DNA of 53,536 nucleotides, taken from NCBI GenBank assembly GCA_035267045.1, contig DATFMH010000200.1, positions 1-53,536 of the forward strand, in the 5' to 3' direction. This DNA comes from DATFMH01 sp035267045. Its GTDB lineage: Bacteria; Bacteroidota; Rhodothermia; Balneolales; DATFMH01. The position numbers and the translations under genes are program-made. The notes beneath the pieces are model-generated. The model saw only the letters and a program-made list of their open reading frames with translations, was not told the origin of the DNA and searched no databases. Shown here piece after piece: positions 28,777 to 38,699 of the stretch. How positions within the stretch are numbered: position 1 is the stretch's first letter; every line of letters starts with the position of its first letter.

Positions 28777-28815
28777 AATAAAAAAGCGATCCCTTAATTG
28801 GAATCGCTTTTTTGG
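28777..28815. terminator. Bidirectional intrinsic terminator between GWxTD gene and ald
   Basis: AAAAAAGCGATCCC and GGAATCGCTTTTTT form a hairpin (about 28779-28813) with a TTAATT loop region and T runs in both directions. It separates the convergent GWxTD and ald genes. Confidence 0.88.
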
Positions 28816-28832
28816 GAATTAAAAAAAACGAC

Positions 28833-29945
28833 TTACAATACGGCAGAAATTTCTTCCCATTGCATGTCAAATGCTTCAGCGACATCTTTATAAGTTATAA
28901 CTCCATTAGCAATGTTTAACCCTTTATCCAATTCCTGATTTTCATTCATTGCTTTTTTCCAGCCTTTATTAGCAATTTGAACGGCATAGGGCAGGGTAAC
29001 ATTCGTTAATCCGATCGTACTGGTAAAAGGAACAGCACCGGGCATGTTAGCTACGCAATAATGGATGACACCATCAACAACAAATGTCGGATGATCATGC
29101 GTGGTCGGTTTCGCTGTCTCAATACAACCACCCTGATCGATAGCCACATCAACAATAACAGATCCGGGTTTCATTATCTTCAGCATATCACGGGTAATAA
29201 GCCGTGGAGCTTTGGCACCCGGGATAAGTACGGCACCAATCGCGAGATCAACATGGGGTAAAAATTCGCGTATGTGATGCTCGGATGACATTATTGTTGT
29301 AACATTCTTAGGCATAATGTCGTCAAGATATCGTAATCGGGCTACATTAATATCCATCATAGTCACATTAGCGCCCATACCGGCGGCTATTTTAGCAGCA
29401 TTAACGCCAACGATACCACCACCAAGAACAAGTACATTAGCAGGGGGTACTCCGGGAATACCACCAAGAAGAACACCGCGTCCACCTTGTGCTTTTTCCA
29501 GGTATTTAGCACCTTCCTGAACCGACATACGTCCGGCTACTTCACTCATTGGAATGAGAAGCGGGAGGGAATGATCGGCTTTTTCTACTGTTTCATAGGC
29601 TATTGCAATACATTTTGAATCGACAACAGCTCTTGTTAATTCTTCACTTGCGGCAAAATGAAAATACGTAAAAATAATCTGCCCTTCGCGCATTCTTGGG
29701 TATTCGACAGGGATAGGTTCTTTGACCTTCATTATCATGTCTGATTTTGCCCAAACTCGTTCAACGTCCTCTATGATTTCGGCTCCGGCCTCAATATATT
29801 TATTATCCGGGAATCCACTTCCCAAACCGGCATTCTTTTCAATATAAACGGTATGACCGTTTTTTGTTAATTCAACTACACCGGCTGGCACAAGAGCAAC
29901 ACGATTCTCGTGTGATTTAATTTCTTTTGGAACTCCTATTACCAT
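28833..29945 (-). CDS. ald: Alanine dehydrogenase
   Basis: Interconverts L-alanine and pyruvate with ammonia and NAD, in nitrogen or carbon use. At 370 residues it is standard length. The substrate-binding N-terminal part opens MVIGVPKEIKSHENRVALVP, with Lys74 in MIMKVKEP and the catalytic His within FTYFHFAAS (about 91-99). The dinucleotide fold is VLGGGIVGVNAAKIAAGMGA near residues 170-190, and VIVDVAIDQGGC holds the conserved Asp. The distinction from saccharopine- or transhydrogenase-alpha relatives rests on the overall match and length. The gene is divergent from the Bat operon and converges with the GWxTD gene. Confidence 0.93.
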   Translation of the reverse strand: MVIGVPKEIKSHENRVALVPAGVVELTKNGHTVYIEKNAGLGSGFPDNKYIEAGAEIIEDVERVWAKSDMIMKVKEPIPVEYPRMREGQIIFTYFHFAASEELTRAVVDSKCIAIAYETVEKADHSLPLLIPMSEVAGRMSVQEGAKYLEKAQGGRGVLLGGIPGVPPANVLVLGGGIVGVNAAKIAAGMGANVTMMDINVARLRYLDDIMPKNVTTIMSSEHHIREFLPHVDLAIGAVLIPGAKAPRLITRDMLKIMKPGSVIVDVAIDQGGCIETAKPTTHDHPTFVVDGVIHYCVANMPGAVPFTSTIGLTNVTLPYAVQIANKGWKKAMNENQELDKGLNIANGVITYKDVAEAFDMQWEEISAVL

Positions 29946-30151
29946 GAAAAATCCTTAGTTTAATTTCTTAGGTTAATAATGTTTTACGATCTTTTGTATT
30001 CTTAAATAAAAAATCATTGAAACTTATGAATAATTTTTAATAAGTACGTAACGTAGTTTTGCAGCAATTTTTGCAGGAAAGCTATCGTTAGCTCAAACAT
30101 CGGAGCTATCCTGGATTTGATCACAAATTTACATACGAATATCACCTATAG

Positions 30152-31027
30152 ATGATATCAAAAGAAATTTTTAAAAAAGTTAGAAAACTTGAAATTCGAA
30201 CCAAGGGATTGGTCAATTCTCTGTTTGGAGGAGAATATCAATCGGCTTTCAAGGGCAGGGGAATGGTGTTCTCTGAAGTCCGTGAGTATCAATTCGGAGA
30301 TGATATCCGTAAAATCGACTGGAATGTCACAGCACGAACAGGCGAGCCCTATGTGAAAATATTCGAGGAAGAACGTGAACAAACCCTGATGCTTTGCGTT
30401 GATATATCTTCCAGTGGTATTTTCGGCAGTCAGAATCAAAGAAAAATGGATCTGGCAATTGAATTATGTGCCGTTTTGGCCTTTAGTGCCATAAATAATA
30501 GTGATAAAGTCGGTTTGGTTCTTTTCAGTGATCGCATTGAGAAAATGGTACCACCCCGTAAAGGACGCTTACATGCGCTACGACTGATACGGGAATTATA
30601 TACAACGGAGCCGAAAGGAAAAGGAACGGACATTGCCGGAGCAATTTCATATGTAAATAAATTGCTCAAAAGAAGATCTATTATCATATTAGCGAGTGAT
30701 TTTCAGTCATCTGATTATGAGAAAGAGATGAAGGTGACAAATAAAAAACATGATCTGGTGAATGTCGTGATCGAAGATCCGTTGGAAAATGAATTACCGT
30801 CTTTAGGATTAGTACCGTTGAGAGATGCCGAAACCGGTGTCGTAAAGTGGGTAGATACATCCAATAAAAAAGTTCGAACCGCTTATAAAGGACGCAGGTT
30901 AAAAAGACATCGTGAGTTGTTAGAATATTTTCTGAAATTACAGGTTGACACGGTCACGGTCAGATCGAATGAGTCGTATGTGGAACCGTTAATGAAATTT
31001 TTTGAACGGAGGGCAAAGCGTTACTGA
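30152..31027 (+). CDS. DUF58 protein of a Bat-type operon
   Basis: A 291-residue cytoplasmic protein of the DUF58 (YeaD-like) family. The signature GDDIRKIDWNVTARTGEPYVK (around residues 49-68) is followed by a VWA-like fold: LMLCVDISSSGIFG has the DxSxS MIDAS start and IIILASDFQSSDYE is its later conserved strand. These proteins accompany MoxR AAA ATPases and VWA proteins in complexes implicated in envelope maturation or stress tolerance. Here no MoxR gene is adjacent: the neighbour upstream is divergent ald. The stop codon overlaps the next ATG by one base, so translation is coupled to the BatD-like gene. Confidence 0.85.
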   Translation: MISKEIFKKVRKLEIRTKGLVNSLFGGEYQSAFKGRGMVFSEVREYQFGDDIRKIDWNVTARTGEPYVKIFEEEREQTLMLCVDISSSGIFGSQNQRKMDLAIELCAVLAFSAINNSDKVGLVLFSDRIEKMVPPRKGRLHALRLIRELYTTEPKGKGTDIAGAISYVNKLLKRRSIIILASDFQSSDYEKEMKVTNKKHDLVNVVIEDPLENELPSLGLVPLRDAETGVVKWVDTSNKKVRTAYKGRRLKRHRELLEYFLKLQVDTVTVRSNESYVEPLMKFFERRAKRY

Positions 31028-32052
31028 TGAAGAAAACTCATGTATTATTTACTTTTGTTGTACTGATACTTACCTCATTTGTTAACTTCAATTACGTCCT
31101 TGGACAACAAGTCAATAGCTATGTTAAAGTCGATACTGTAAAAGTCGGTGATAAATTCGACTATGTTCTGGTTGTTAAAAAGAATAAACAATATGACAAT
31201 GTTATTTATCCTGATTCGAGTCAATTTGGAGATTGGTTTCATGTTGCCGGTGTTAAGCAATTCAAAAAAACGGATTATTCCGACAGCCTGATCTATACTC
31301 TTCAGTTTTTCGGTGTCAGGGATACGTTGATTCCACCTTTAAATGTAGCATTTGTGTCGGGAACGGATACGACTGTAAAGAAAACTTATCCCGTACCAAT
31401 ACATTTTAAAAGTGAGGTGGGAGACAAGAAGGATGCAAAGTTTCGGCCTCTAAAACCGATATTTGAGTTTGCCCTTTCGATTCTTCCGTATATAATTATT
31501 TTAATACTGCTTATTATTATCGGATATTTTGCCTATAAATATTATCTGAAGAAAAAGAACGAGGAAAAAACCGCACCGAAACCGGCCCCTGTTCCAAAAG
31601 TATTTGTGGATCCTCTTGAGGAATTGGAAAAGAATTTATTTAGCCTTAGATCAGATGATTCTCTCACAAATCAACAATTTAAAACGTTTTATTCTAAGCT
31701 GGGCGATACAATAAGATTATATTTTGAACGTGTCTACCATATTACGGCGCTTGAATTAACAACCCGTGAATTGATCGGGGAATTAGATACAAAAGTTGTT
31801 GACAGGGAATTGTTTAAAATAACAAATAAGATCTTGCGCCAGGCGGATATGGTTAAATTTGCCAAATATACTCCGGTTCTGGATCAGGCTTACGATGATT
31901 TGAAAGCAGGCGAGGAATTTTTAACGAGGGCAAGAGAAATAGATCAGGGACGTGTGAATTATATGCGGCAACGTTTTGAGGAAGAAAATCGTCAGGTAAT
32001 GAATGATGAAGAAAACGGTGAAGAAGAAGTTAATCAGGAAGAAGTATCATGA
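31027..32052 (+). CDS. BatD-like membrane protein
   Basis: A 341-residue protein with a signal peptide (about 1-26, ending LGQQ), a periplasmic beta-rich domain (about 27-135), one transmembrane helix (about 155-175, ILPYIIILILLIIIGYFA) and a long charged cytoplasmic tail. The tail starts with a Pro/Lys stretch and ends in an acidic Glu/Asn-rich run. It is shorter than typical BatD but in the same position between DUF58 and BatA, so I call it BatD-like. The tail segment ITALELTTRELIGELDTK resembles regions present in Bat-type BatD proteins. It overlaps the upstream gene by one base and the downstream gene by four (ATGA), so it is one translational unit. Confidence 0.72.
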   Translation: MKKTHVLFTFVVLILTSFVNFNYVLGQQVNSYVKVDTVKVGDKFDYVLVVKKNKQYDNVIYPDSSQFGDWFHVAGVKQFKKTDYSDSLIYTLQFFGVRDTLIPPLNVAFVSGTDTTVKKTYPVPIHFKSEVGDKKDAKFRPLKPIFEFALSILPYIIILILLIIIGYFAYKYYLKKKNEEKTAPKPAPVPKVFVDPLEELEKNLFSLRSDDSLTNQQFKTFYSKLGDTIRLYFERVYHITALELTTRELIGELDTKVVDRELFKITNKILRQADMVKFAKYTPVLDQAYDDLKAGEEFLTRAREIDQGRVNYMRQRFEEENRQVMNDEENGEEEVNQEEVS

Positions 32053-33041
32053 TCTGGAAAAATCCTGAATGGTTCTGGGCATTATTGATTATACCGGTTG
32101 TTATCGGTATACAGTTTTGGAGGTATTATAAACACCGCTTACCAACTCTGACGTTTTCCAGTGTGACCGATCTCGATAACTTGCCTGGTAACTGGCGTCA
32201 ATATGGTTCATGGGCGACACTGTTTTTTGAAGTTCTGGGTATTATACTGGTGATTATTGCCCTGGCACGCCCCCAATTGGAAAACACCCATATCAGGAGA
32301 AATGCAAAAGGCATCGATATTATGCTGGCTCTCGATATATCCACTTCTATGAAGGCAGAGGACCTAAAACCGAGTCGTTTTAAAGCTGCAAAAATCGTAG
32401 CAACCAACTTCATTAATAAAAGATATTCTGATCGTATTGGACTCGTTGTGTTTGCCAGAAAAAGCTTTACCGTTTGTCCGTTAACACTCGATTATTCATT
32501 GCTGAAAAAGTTATTACAGAATGTGAGGATGGGTGTTGTTGAGGATGGTACGGCCATAGGTATGGGGCTGGCCACGGCCATTAACCGTCTTAAAAACAGT
32601 AAAGCAAAGAGTAAAGTCATCATCTTATTGACAGACGGACAAAATAACGCCGGGGAGATTGACCCGGTTACAGCCGCTGATATGGCTGCAACTTATGGCA
32701 TTAAAATTTATACTATAGGTGCTGGCAGCAGGGGTACGGCACCTTATCCTGTGAATGACCCCATTTTCGGTAAACGATATCAGAATATTAAAGTCGATAT
32801 TGATGAAAAAATGCTGACAAAGATAGCCAATATCACCGGAGGGGAATATTTTCGTGCAACGGATACCAAAAGCCTTAAGCAGATTTATAATCGTATTGAT
32901 AAGATGGAGAAGACTAAAATTGATGAAAAGATATTTACCGATTACAAGGATCTGTACCCCAGGTACCTTTTCCCGGGAATATTATGCTTTATATTGGCAT
33001 TTGTTAGTGATAAAGTGATCTTCCGGTCTGAGTTAGGGTGA
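32049..33041 (+). CDS. BatA-like VWA membrane protein
   Basis: A 330-residue aerotolerance-type protein. Two N-terminal helices (about 8-24 and 55-75) anchor it, the VWA domain is about 90-275 and a C-terminal helix (about 308-325) follows. The MIDAS residues are visible: ALDISTSMKA (DxSxS, first Asp about residue 95), the conserved Thr in VVEDGTAIGMGLATA, and LLTDGQNNAG. In this orientation the VWA faces the periplasm. The start (ATG at 32049) overlaps the previous stop by four bases. The usual BatB/BatC partners are not found downstream; the next gene after a 530-bp gap is a glycosidase. Confidence 0.85.
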   Translation: MIWKNPEWFWALLIIPVVIGIQFWRYYKHRLPTLTFSSVTDLDNLPGNWRQYGSWATLFFEVLGIILVIIALARPQLENTHIRRNAKGIDIMLALDISTSMKAEDLKPSRFKAAKIVATNFINKRYSDRIGLVVFARKSFTVCPLTLDYSLLKKLLQNVRMGVVEDGTAIGMGLATAINRLKNSKAKSKVIILLTDGQNNAGEIDPVTAADMAATYGIKIYTIGAGSRGTAPYPVNDPIFGKRYQNIKVDIDEKMLTKIANITGGEYFRATDTKSLKQIYNRIDKMEKTKIDEKIFTDYKDLYPRYLFPGILCFILAFVSDKVIFRSELG

Positions 33042-33574
33042 TGAGCGGATAGCAAAGCGCATAGTGTTTTACTAATGAATAATTAGCAATTATTATTGAC
33101 CGGGAAAAACTTTACTCAATGGTTCCATTGAGGTATGAATCTCATTACCCGCATTCGTCTCGTAACTTTTAAACGATGATCCCGAAAGCATGCGGGATTA
33201 ACGCTGCCTTCCACAGGATTCGTAACGCCTGTTTTTCTAAAGCCGGAGTCGTCCAAAGATGCATCGATGTTTATGCGGGATCACAAAAACGTAATCGAAT
33301 TCAGGTTGAATTTTTAACTAAGGTGTAAGGCTTTCTTGTTAGATTTCAATAAAATCTAACTTATTCACGTATAAAATAGCGATTATTACAGAATTTGTAA
33401 TTTAACGGGACATAAGTGATTAGCAATCATCGCTTAACAGTTAGTAATTACATTGCAGTATGATCTTCTTGCATTTCTCATTGGTAAAAAAAATATCCGG
33501 TTAACTTGAGAATACAAAGGGCTTTTAGTAAACTCATAAATACTTTTAAAATTATAATTAACCCCAGAAACGCA
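33042..33574. other. Intergenic region rich in small inverted repeats
   Basis: About 530 bp between batA and the first GH31 gene. It has three perfect small hairpins: CTCAATGG/CCATTGAG (33115-33132), ATCCCG/CGGGAT (about 33178-33198), and GTTAGATTT/AAATCTAAC (33338-33360, five-base loop). No coding sequence is seen. They may include the batA terminator and structured leader of the GH31 transcript; function cannot be assigned. Confidence 0.5.
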
Positions 33575-36025
33575 ATGAAGCTCATAAAATTTGCTGTAGT
33601 ATGTTTTTTATTCCTCGCATTCGGTTTTAGTTACAGTCGTGCCCAAAATAGCCTGTATAAATTTGCGGGAAACATGAATAGTTATAAAAAAGTAGATAAT
33701 GATATTGATGTCCAATTAGATAACGGAGCAGTTAAAATAGCTTATATAAAGGATGTTGGTTTCCGTATCCGCTATTCATTTACCGGAAAGTTTGATCCGT
33801 TATTTTCTTATGCAACTGTCGATCAGTTACCGCCAAAAGAAAATATCGATGTTGAAAATAATGTAAGCGCTTTAATTCTTAAAGCAGGTGATGAGATCCT
33901 GCAAATTCAGAAAAAACCATTTCGAATAACCTATCAAAATTCTGCAGGCAAAACCTTTATGCAAGATTCTTTTGGTGCCGGACATCAGGGGGATAAGGTT
34001 TGTCATATAGTTAAGAGATATAACGGGACCGTCTATTATGGACTGGGTGAACGGCCGAGTGATTTGAATAGAGCCGGTAAACGTTTTGAATTGTGGAATT
34101 CAGATACTCCCGGGTATCCACGTGGAACCGAGCCGTTATATGAGTCCTATCCGTTTTATATCGGATTACATAATGGTAAAGCCTACGGTGTTTATTATGA
34201 TAATTCCTTTAAAAGCCTGTTCGACTTCGGCGGACAACTGAAAACCCATATAGGTTATTATGCTTCTGGTGGGGAATTACGTTTTTATGTATTTGAAGGT
34301 CCGGGTATCAAACAAGTGCTCAGAAAATACACCAATCTAACTGGTATAGCCCCATTGCCACCCAAATGGGCGCTGGGTTATCAGCAAAGCCGCTGGAGTT
34401 ATTATCCTGACAAAGAATTGTATCGTCTGAAAGATGAATTCCGCAGCCGTAATATTCCATGTGATGTTTTTTACCTGGATATTGATCATATGGATGGTTA
34501 TCGCGATTTTACATGGAATAAAACGTTTTTCCCTCATCCTCGAAAAATGCTTTCCAATCTTAAGAAAGATGGTATCAAGGTTGTAACCATTATTGATCCC
34601 GGGATTAAAACAGACAGCTCTTATTCCGTATTTAGCGAAGGCTTGAAAAAAGATCTCTATGTGAAATACCCGGATGGCAGTAATTATATCGGGGACGTAT
34701 GGCCGGGCAAAACGATGTTTCCTGATTTTTCAAATCCTAAAGCACGAAGCTGGTGGGGCGGTTTGATTGGTAAATGGCATCAGGAAGGTGTTGCCGGAAT
34801 GTGGATTGATATGAATGAACCGGCTGTCTTCGGAGGGAAGACCATGCCATATATAACGCAGTTTGATAAGGACGGCCGTAAAGCGAGTGAATATGAAATG
34901 CATAATGTTTATGGGTTCCTCGAAGCTAAAGCAACATATAACGGACTGTTAAAGCAAAATCCTAACAGACGCCCATTTGTATTGACCCGGGCCGGATTTT
35001 CCGGTGTACAACGTTATTCGGCCATGTGGACCGGTGATAATACAGCAAGATGGGAAGATGTATCCCTAACTATGCCGATGATCATGGGAACAGGTTTGGC
35101 AGGTGAACCATTTGCAGGTTTTGATATTGGAGGTTTTAACGGTTCCCCAACCGGCGAGATGTATATGCGTTTTCTACAGATTGGAGTATTGATGCCTTTT
35201 TGCCGTACACACTCGGCGCAGGGAACTGTTACCCAGGAACCGTGGGATTACGGTCACATGTATACCTATATCAATAAAAAATTGATCCAGCTCCGTTATA
35301 AGCTGTTACCAAATCTGTATACGGCTTTTTATGAGCATACGCAGACCGGTGCTCCAATTATAAGGCCGTTGGTGTGGCAATATCAGGATGATCCCCATAC
35401 GTACAACATTAATGATCAATTTATGCTTGGTGATCATTTAATGGCAGCCCCGGTCATTAAAGAAGGGAAGAATAAACGAACACTATATCTGCCAAAAGGC
35501 ACCTGGTACGAGTTCTTTAACAATACGAAATATGAAGGCGGGAAATCTATTACGGTTAATGCCCCTATTAATGCTGTGGATGCCTACAATAAAAATTTTG
35601 ATCATCCTTACGCCGGTTTACCATTGTTTGTTCAGGCCGGTTCCGTAATCCCGATGCAGAAATTGCAGCAATATGTCGGACAAAAAGATATCACGAATAT
35701 GAATCTGCGGGTATATGCGGGTGGCTCCCAAACGAGCAAGCTGTATGAAGACGACGGTAAAACGCAGGAATATCACAATGGCCGGTATCGTCTTTCAACA
35801 TTTGCAACGCAGTCATCTTCAAAATACCTGAAAGTAAACGTGTCTATGAAAGGCGATTATTCAGGAGCCGTGAAGACCTTCACCTGGCAGGTTCATGAAT
35901 TGGCTCAACAACCCCGATATGTAAAAGTAGACGGCAAAAAAGTGAATGTACAATATGATCAGCAAAATCATACGGTAACATTCAAAACGTATGCTAAATC
36001 GATGAACGTAGAGATCAGAAAATAA
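33575..36025 (+). CDS. Exported GH31 alpha-glucosidase-like glycoside hydrolase, copy 1
   Basis: A secreted or periplasmic family 31 glycosidase cleaving alpha-linked sugars by a retaining mechanism. The catalytic nucleophile Asp is in WIDMNEP (codon at 34808) and the acid/base Asp is in MWTGDN (codon at 35036). The barrel also has VFYLDIDHMDGYRDFTWN, VVTIIDPG and FPDFSNP; a beta-sandwich before it and DUF5110-like strands after it complete the family layout. I place the start at 33575: it puts a signal peptide (about 1-23, cleavage before QNSLY) at the N terminus, while upstream in-frame codons extend it without one. Substrate (starch oligosaccharide, sulfoquinovoside or other) is unknown. 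It is followed by a near-copy in tandem. Confidence 0.9.
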   Translation: MKLIKFAVVCFLFLAFGFSYSRAQNSLYKFAGNMNSYKKVDNDIDVQLDNGAVKIAYIKDVGFRIRYSFTGKFDPLFSYATVDQLPPKENIDVENNVSALILKAGDEILQIQKKPFRITYQNSAGKTFMQDSFGAGHQGDKVCHIVKRYNGTVYYGLGERPSDLNRAGKRFELWNSDTPGYPRGTEPLYESYPFYIGLHNGKAYGVYYDNSFKSLFDFGGQLKTHIGYYASGGELRFYVFEGPGIKQVLRKYTNLTGIAPLPPKWALGYQQSRWSYYPDKELYRLKDEFRSRNIPCDVFYLDIDHMDGYRDFTWNKTFFPHPRKMLSNLKKDGIKVVTIIDPGIKTDSSYSVFSEGLKKDLYVKYPDGSNYIGDVWPGKTMFPDFSNPKARSWWGGLIGKWHQEGVAGMWIDMNEPAVFGGKTMPYITQFDKDGRKASEYEMHNVYGFLEAKATYNGLLKQNPNRRPFVLTRAGFSGVQRYSAMWTGDNTARWEDVSLTMPMIMGTGLAGEPFAGFDIGGFNGSPTGEMYMRFLQIGVLMPFCRTHSAQGTVTQEPWDYGHMYTYINKKLIQLRYKLLPNLYTAFYEHTQTGAPIIRPLVWQYQDDPHTYNINDQFMLGDHLMAAPVIKEGKNKRTLYLPKGTWYEFFNNTKYEGGKSITVNAPINAVDAYNKNFDHPYAGLPLFVQAGSVIPMQKLQQYVGQKDITNMNLRVYAGGSQTSKLYEDDGKTQEYHNGRYRLSTFATQSSSKYLKVNVSMKGDYSGAVKTFTWQVHELAQQPRYVKVDGKKVNVQYDQQNHTVTFKTYAKSMNVEIRK

Positions 36026-36052
36026 TCTGATTATAAATAAAAATTAATACCA

Positions 36053-36084
36053 TTAAAGGGCTGTTAATACAGCCCTTTTTTATT
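36053..36084 (+). terminator. Intrinsic terminator between the GH31 copies
   Basis: AAAGGGCTGT and ACAGCCCTTT pair around TAAT and are followed by TTTT, about 30 bases after the first GH31 stop. It indicates that the two copies are at least partly separate transcripts. Confidence 0.88.
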
Positions 36085-36191
36085 CGTGCACATGGAATGT
36101 CCAATAATTAGGTAGATTTCTTGGATACTCTGTGTCTTTTTTAATAAAATTCCAAACGCGCAATGAACATGAATTTAATTATAGGTGTGTA

Positions 36192-38642
36192 ATGAAATCC
36201 TCACGTGCAGTAATTGTATTACTATTAATGGCGGTCTTATTCTGGTCAGACGCTTATGCTCAGAATAGCTTATACCGGTTTGCAGGCAATATGGAAAGTT
36301 ACCAAAAGAACAATCAGGGTATAACTTTCAAATTGACAAATGGAGCTGTGAAAATAGCCTATTTGAAGGGTGTCGGTTTTCGTATCCGGTATTCTTTTAC
36401 GGGAAAATTTGCCCCTTTATTTTCCTATGCCACAGTCAAAGAGATGCCGCCGGAAGAGAATATTAATATTACGAATAATGTAAGCGCTTTACTCCTTAAA
36501 GCGGGAGATGAATCGCTGACTATTCAGAAAAAACCGTTTAGAATCATGTATCAAAATGCTGATGGTAATACCTTTATGAAAGATACATTTGGTGCCGGAC
36601 ATCAGGGAGATAAAATTTGTCACATCGTTAAAAGAGAGCAGGGGACTGTTTATTATGGTCTGGGTGAACGTCCGGATGGTATAAATCGTGCCGGAAAACG
36701 ATATACGTTATGGAACACGGACCATGGAGGATATAACTGGGGAACAGAACCTCTTTATCAGTCTTATCCGTTTTATATCGCTCTGCATAATGAAAAAGCT
36801 TATGGGGTTTATTATGACAATTCCTTCAAGTCCTTGTTTGATTTCGGCGGACAACTGAAAACCCATATTGGTTATTATGCAGATGGCGGAGAATTACGTT
36901 TCTATGTCTTTTACGGCCCAAGTATAAAAGAAGTTCTCAGTAAATATACAACATTGACAGGCAGAGCCCCGCTTCCACCTAAATGGGCTCTTGGCTATCA
37001 GCAAAGCCGGTATAGTTATTACCCTAATAAAGAATTATATCGGCTGGTGAATCAATTTCGAAGCCGGAATATACCGTGCGATGTCTTCTACCTGGATATA
37101 GATTATATGCATGGTTATCGTGATTTTACCTGGGATAAAACTTTTTTCCCACATCCTACTCAAATGATGAATCGTCTCAAAAAAGATGGTATAAAAGTCG
37201 TTACGATTATTGATCCCGGGATTAAGAAAGACAGCACCTATGATGTTTATAATGAGGGCTTGAAAAAAGATCTGTATGTGAAATATCCCGATGGAAGTAA
37301 TTATGTAGGAAGAGTTTGGCCGGGCAAAACAACCTTTCCGGATTTTTCTAATCCTGAAACAAGGACATGGTGGGGTAATTTAGTTTATAACTGGGAACAT
37401 AAAGGCGTATCAGGTGTATGGTTAGATATGAACGAACCTTCGGTATTTGGGGGTAAAACCATGCCTTATATCGCTCAATTCGATAAAGATGGCCGAAAGG
37501 CAAGTGAATATGAAATGCATAATATTTATGGCTTGCTTGAAGCTAAAGCGACATATGAGAATCTGAGAAAGAAGGAACCGAATAAACGCCCGTTTATTTT
37601 AACACGGGCCGGTTTTTCAGGTACTCAGCGTTATGCAGCCATGTGGACCGGTGATAACGTCGCTCGTTGGCAGGATGTCGGACTCACAATGCCTATGATC
37701 ATGGGAACCGGTTTAGCCGGGGAGCCGTTTGACGGTTTTGATATCGGCGGATTCGGCGGTTCTCCGTCCGGAGAATTATATATGCGTTTTTTACAGATCG
37801 GTGTGTTGATGCCGTTTTGCCGTACTCATTCGTCAAAAGGAACGGTTTCACAGGAGCCCTGGGATTATGGACATATGTACACCTATATCAATAAGAAATT
37901 GATCCAACTCCGTTATAAACTGCTGCCGGATCTGTATACGGCTTTTTATGAACATACACAGACCGGAGCTCCGATCATACGACCGCTTGTATGGCAATTT
38001 CAGAATGATCCCAAAACATATAACATAAATGAACAGTTTATGCTTGGAGATCATCTGATGGCCGCGCCTGTAATTAAAGAAGGGATGAATGAACGGACTT
38101 TATATCTGCCCAAAGGTACCTGGTATGGGTTCTTTAACGACGCAAAGTATGAAGGAGGCAAGTCAATAACAGTCAATGCCCCGATTCGTGCCGTGGATTC
38201 CTACAATAAGAATTATGCTCACCCTTATGCCGGATTACCGATGTTTGTTCAGGCAGGGTCTGTGATACCAATGCAGGAAGTTCAGCAATATTTCGGACAA
38301 AAAGATATCACGAATATGAATCTTCAGGTATATGCCGGCGGATCACAAACGAGTAAGTTGTATGAAGATGATGGTAAGTCGCAGGAATATCACAATGGCC
38401 GGTATCGACTTACTACATTTACAACGCAGTCATCTTCCAAATACCTGAAAATCAATGTTTTAATGAAAGGTAAATACAAAGGTTCTGTTAAGACATTTAC
38501 CTGGAAGCTTCATGAGCTGGGAAATAAGCCTGGCTGGGTTAAAGTGGACGGCAAGAAAGTAAATGTTCAGTATGATTCACAAAATCATACGGTAACTTTC
38601 AAAACGGATGCAAAACCAATGAATGTTGAGATCAGGAAATAA
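36192..38642 (+). CDS. Exported GH31 alpha-glucosidase-like glycoside hydrolase, copy 2
   Basis: A tandem paralogue of copy 1 with the same length and layout, matching it along the entire sequence apart from scattered substitutions. Conserved catalytic parts are WLDMNEP (nucleophile Asp, codon at 37425) and MWTGDN (acid/base Asp, codon at 37653), as well as YLDIDYMHGYRDFTWD. The start at 36192 is preferred since it begins a signal peptide (MKSSRAVIVLLLMAVLFW..AYA-QNS) with a weak AGGTGT box before it; longer in-frame extensions lack this. The two genes differ mostly in loops and in the first 40 mature residues, so substrate preference could have shifted. It ends close to a long hairpin and converges with the lolC/E-like gene. 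Confidence 0.9.
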   Translation: MKSSRAVIVLLLMAVLFWSDAYAQNSLYRFAGNMESYQKNNQGITFKLTNGAVKIAYLKGVGFRIRYSFTGKFAPLFSYATVKEMPPEENINITNNVSALLLKAGDESLTIQKKPFRIMYQNADGNTFMKDTFGAGHQGDKICHIVKREQGTVYYGLGERPDGINRAGKRYTLWNTDHGGYNWGTEPLYQSYPFYIALHNEKAYGVYYDNSFKSLFDFGGQLKTHIGYYADGGELRFYVFYGPSIKEVLSKYTTLTGRAPLPPKWALGYQQSRYSYYPNKELYRLVNQFRSRNIPCDVFYLDIDYMHGYRDFTWDKTFFPHPTQMMNRLKKDGIKVVTIIDPGIKKDSTYDVYNEGLKKDLYVKYPDGSNYVGRVWPGKTTFPDFSNPETRTWWGNLVYNWEHKGVSGVWLDMNEPSVFGGKTMPYIAQFDKDGRKASEYEMHNIYGLLEAKATYENLRKKEPNKRPFILTRAGFSGTQRYAAMWTGDNVARWQDVGLTMPMIMGTGLAGEPFDGFDIGGFGGSPSGELYMRFLQIGVLMPFCRTHSSKGTVSQEPWDYGHMYTYINKKLIQLRYKLLPDLYTAFYEHTQTGAPIIRPLVWQFQNDPKTYNINEQFMLGDHLMAAPVIKEGMNERTLYLPKGTWYGFFNDAKYEGGKSITVNAPIRAVDSYNKNYAHPYAGLPMFVQAGSVIPMQEVQQYFGQKDITNMNLQVYAGGSQTSKLYEDDGKSQEYHNGRYRLTTFTTQSSSKYLKINVLMKGKYKGSVKTFTWKLHELGNKPGWVKVDGKKVNVQYDSQNHTVTFKTDAKPMNVEIRK

Positions 38643-38699
38643 ATAAAACTTCTACCCCTAATAAAGAATCATCAGCCAACAAAATAGTAGACATCATAC

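Noticed and set aside
33506..33574. Longer N terminus for GH31 copy 1
   Set aside because: The extension hides the signal peptide that begins at 33575 and copy 2 shows the same situation, so the shorter start is preferred.
36132..36191. Longer N terminus for GH31 copy 2
   Set aside because: The extension places 20 polar residues before an otherwise clear signal peptide at 36192.
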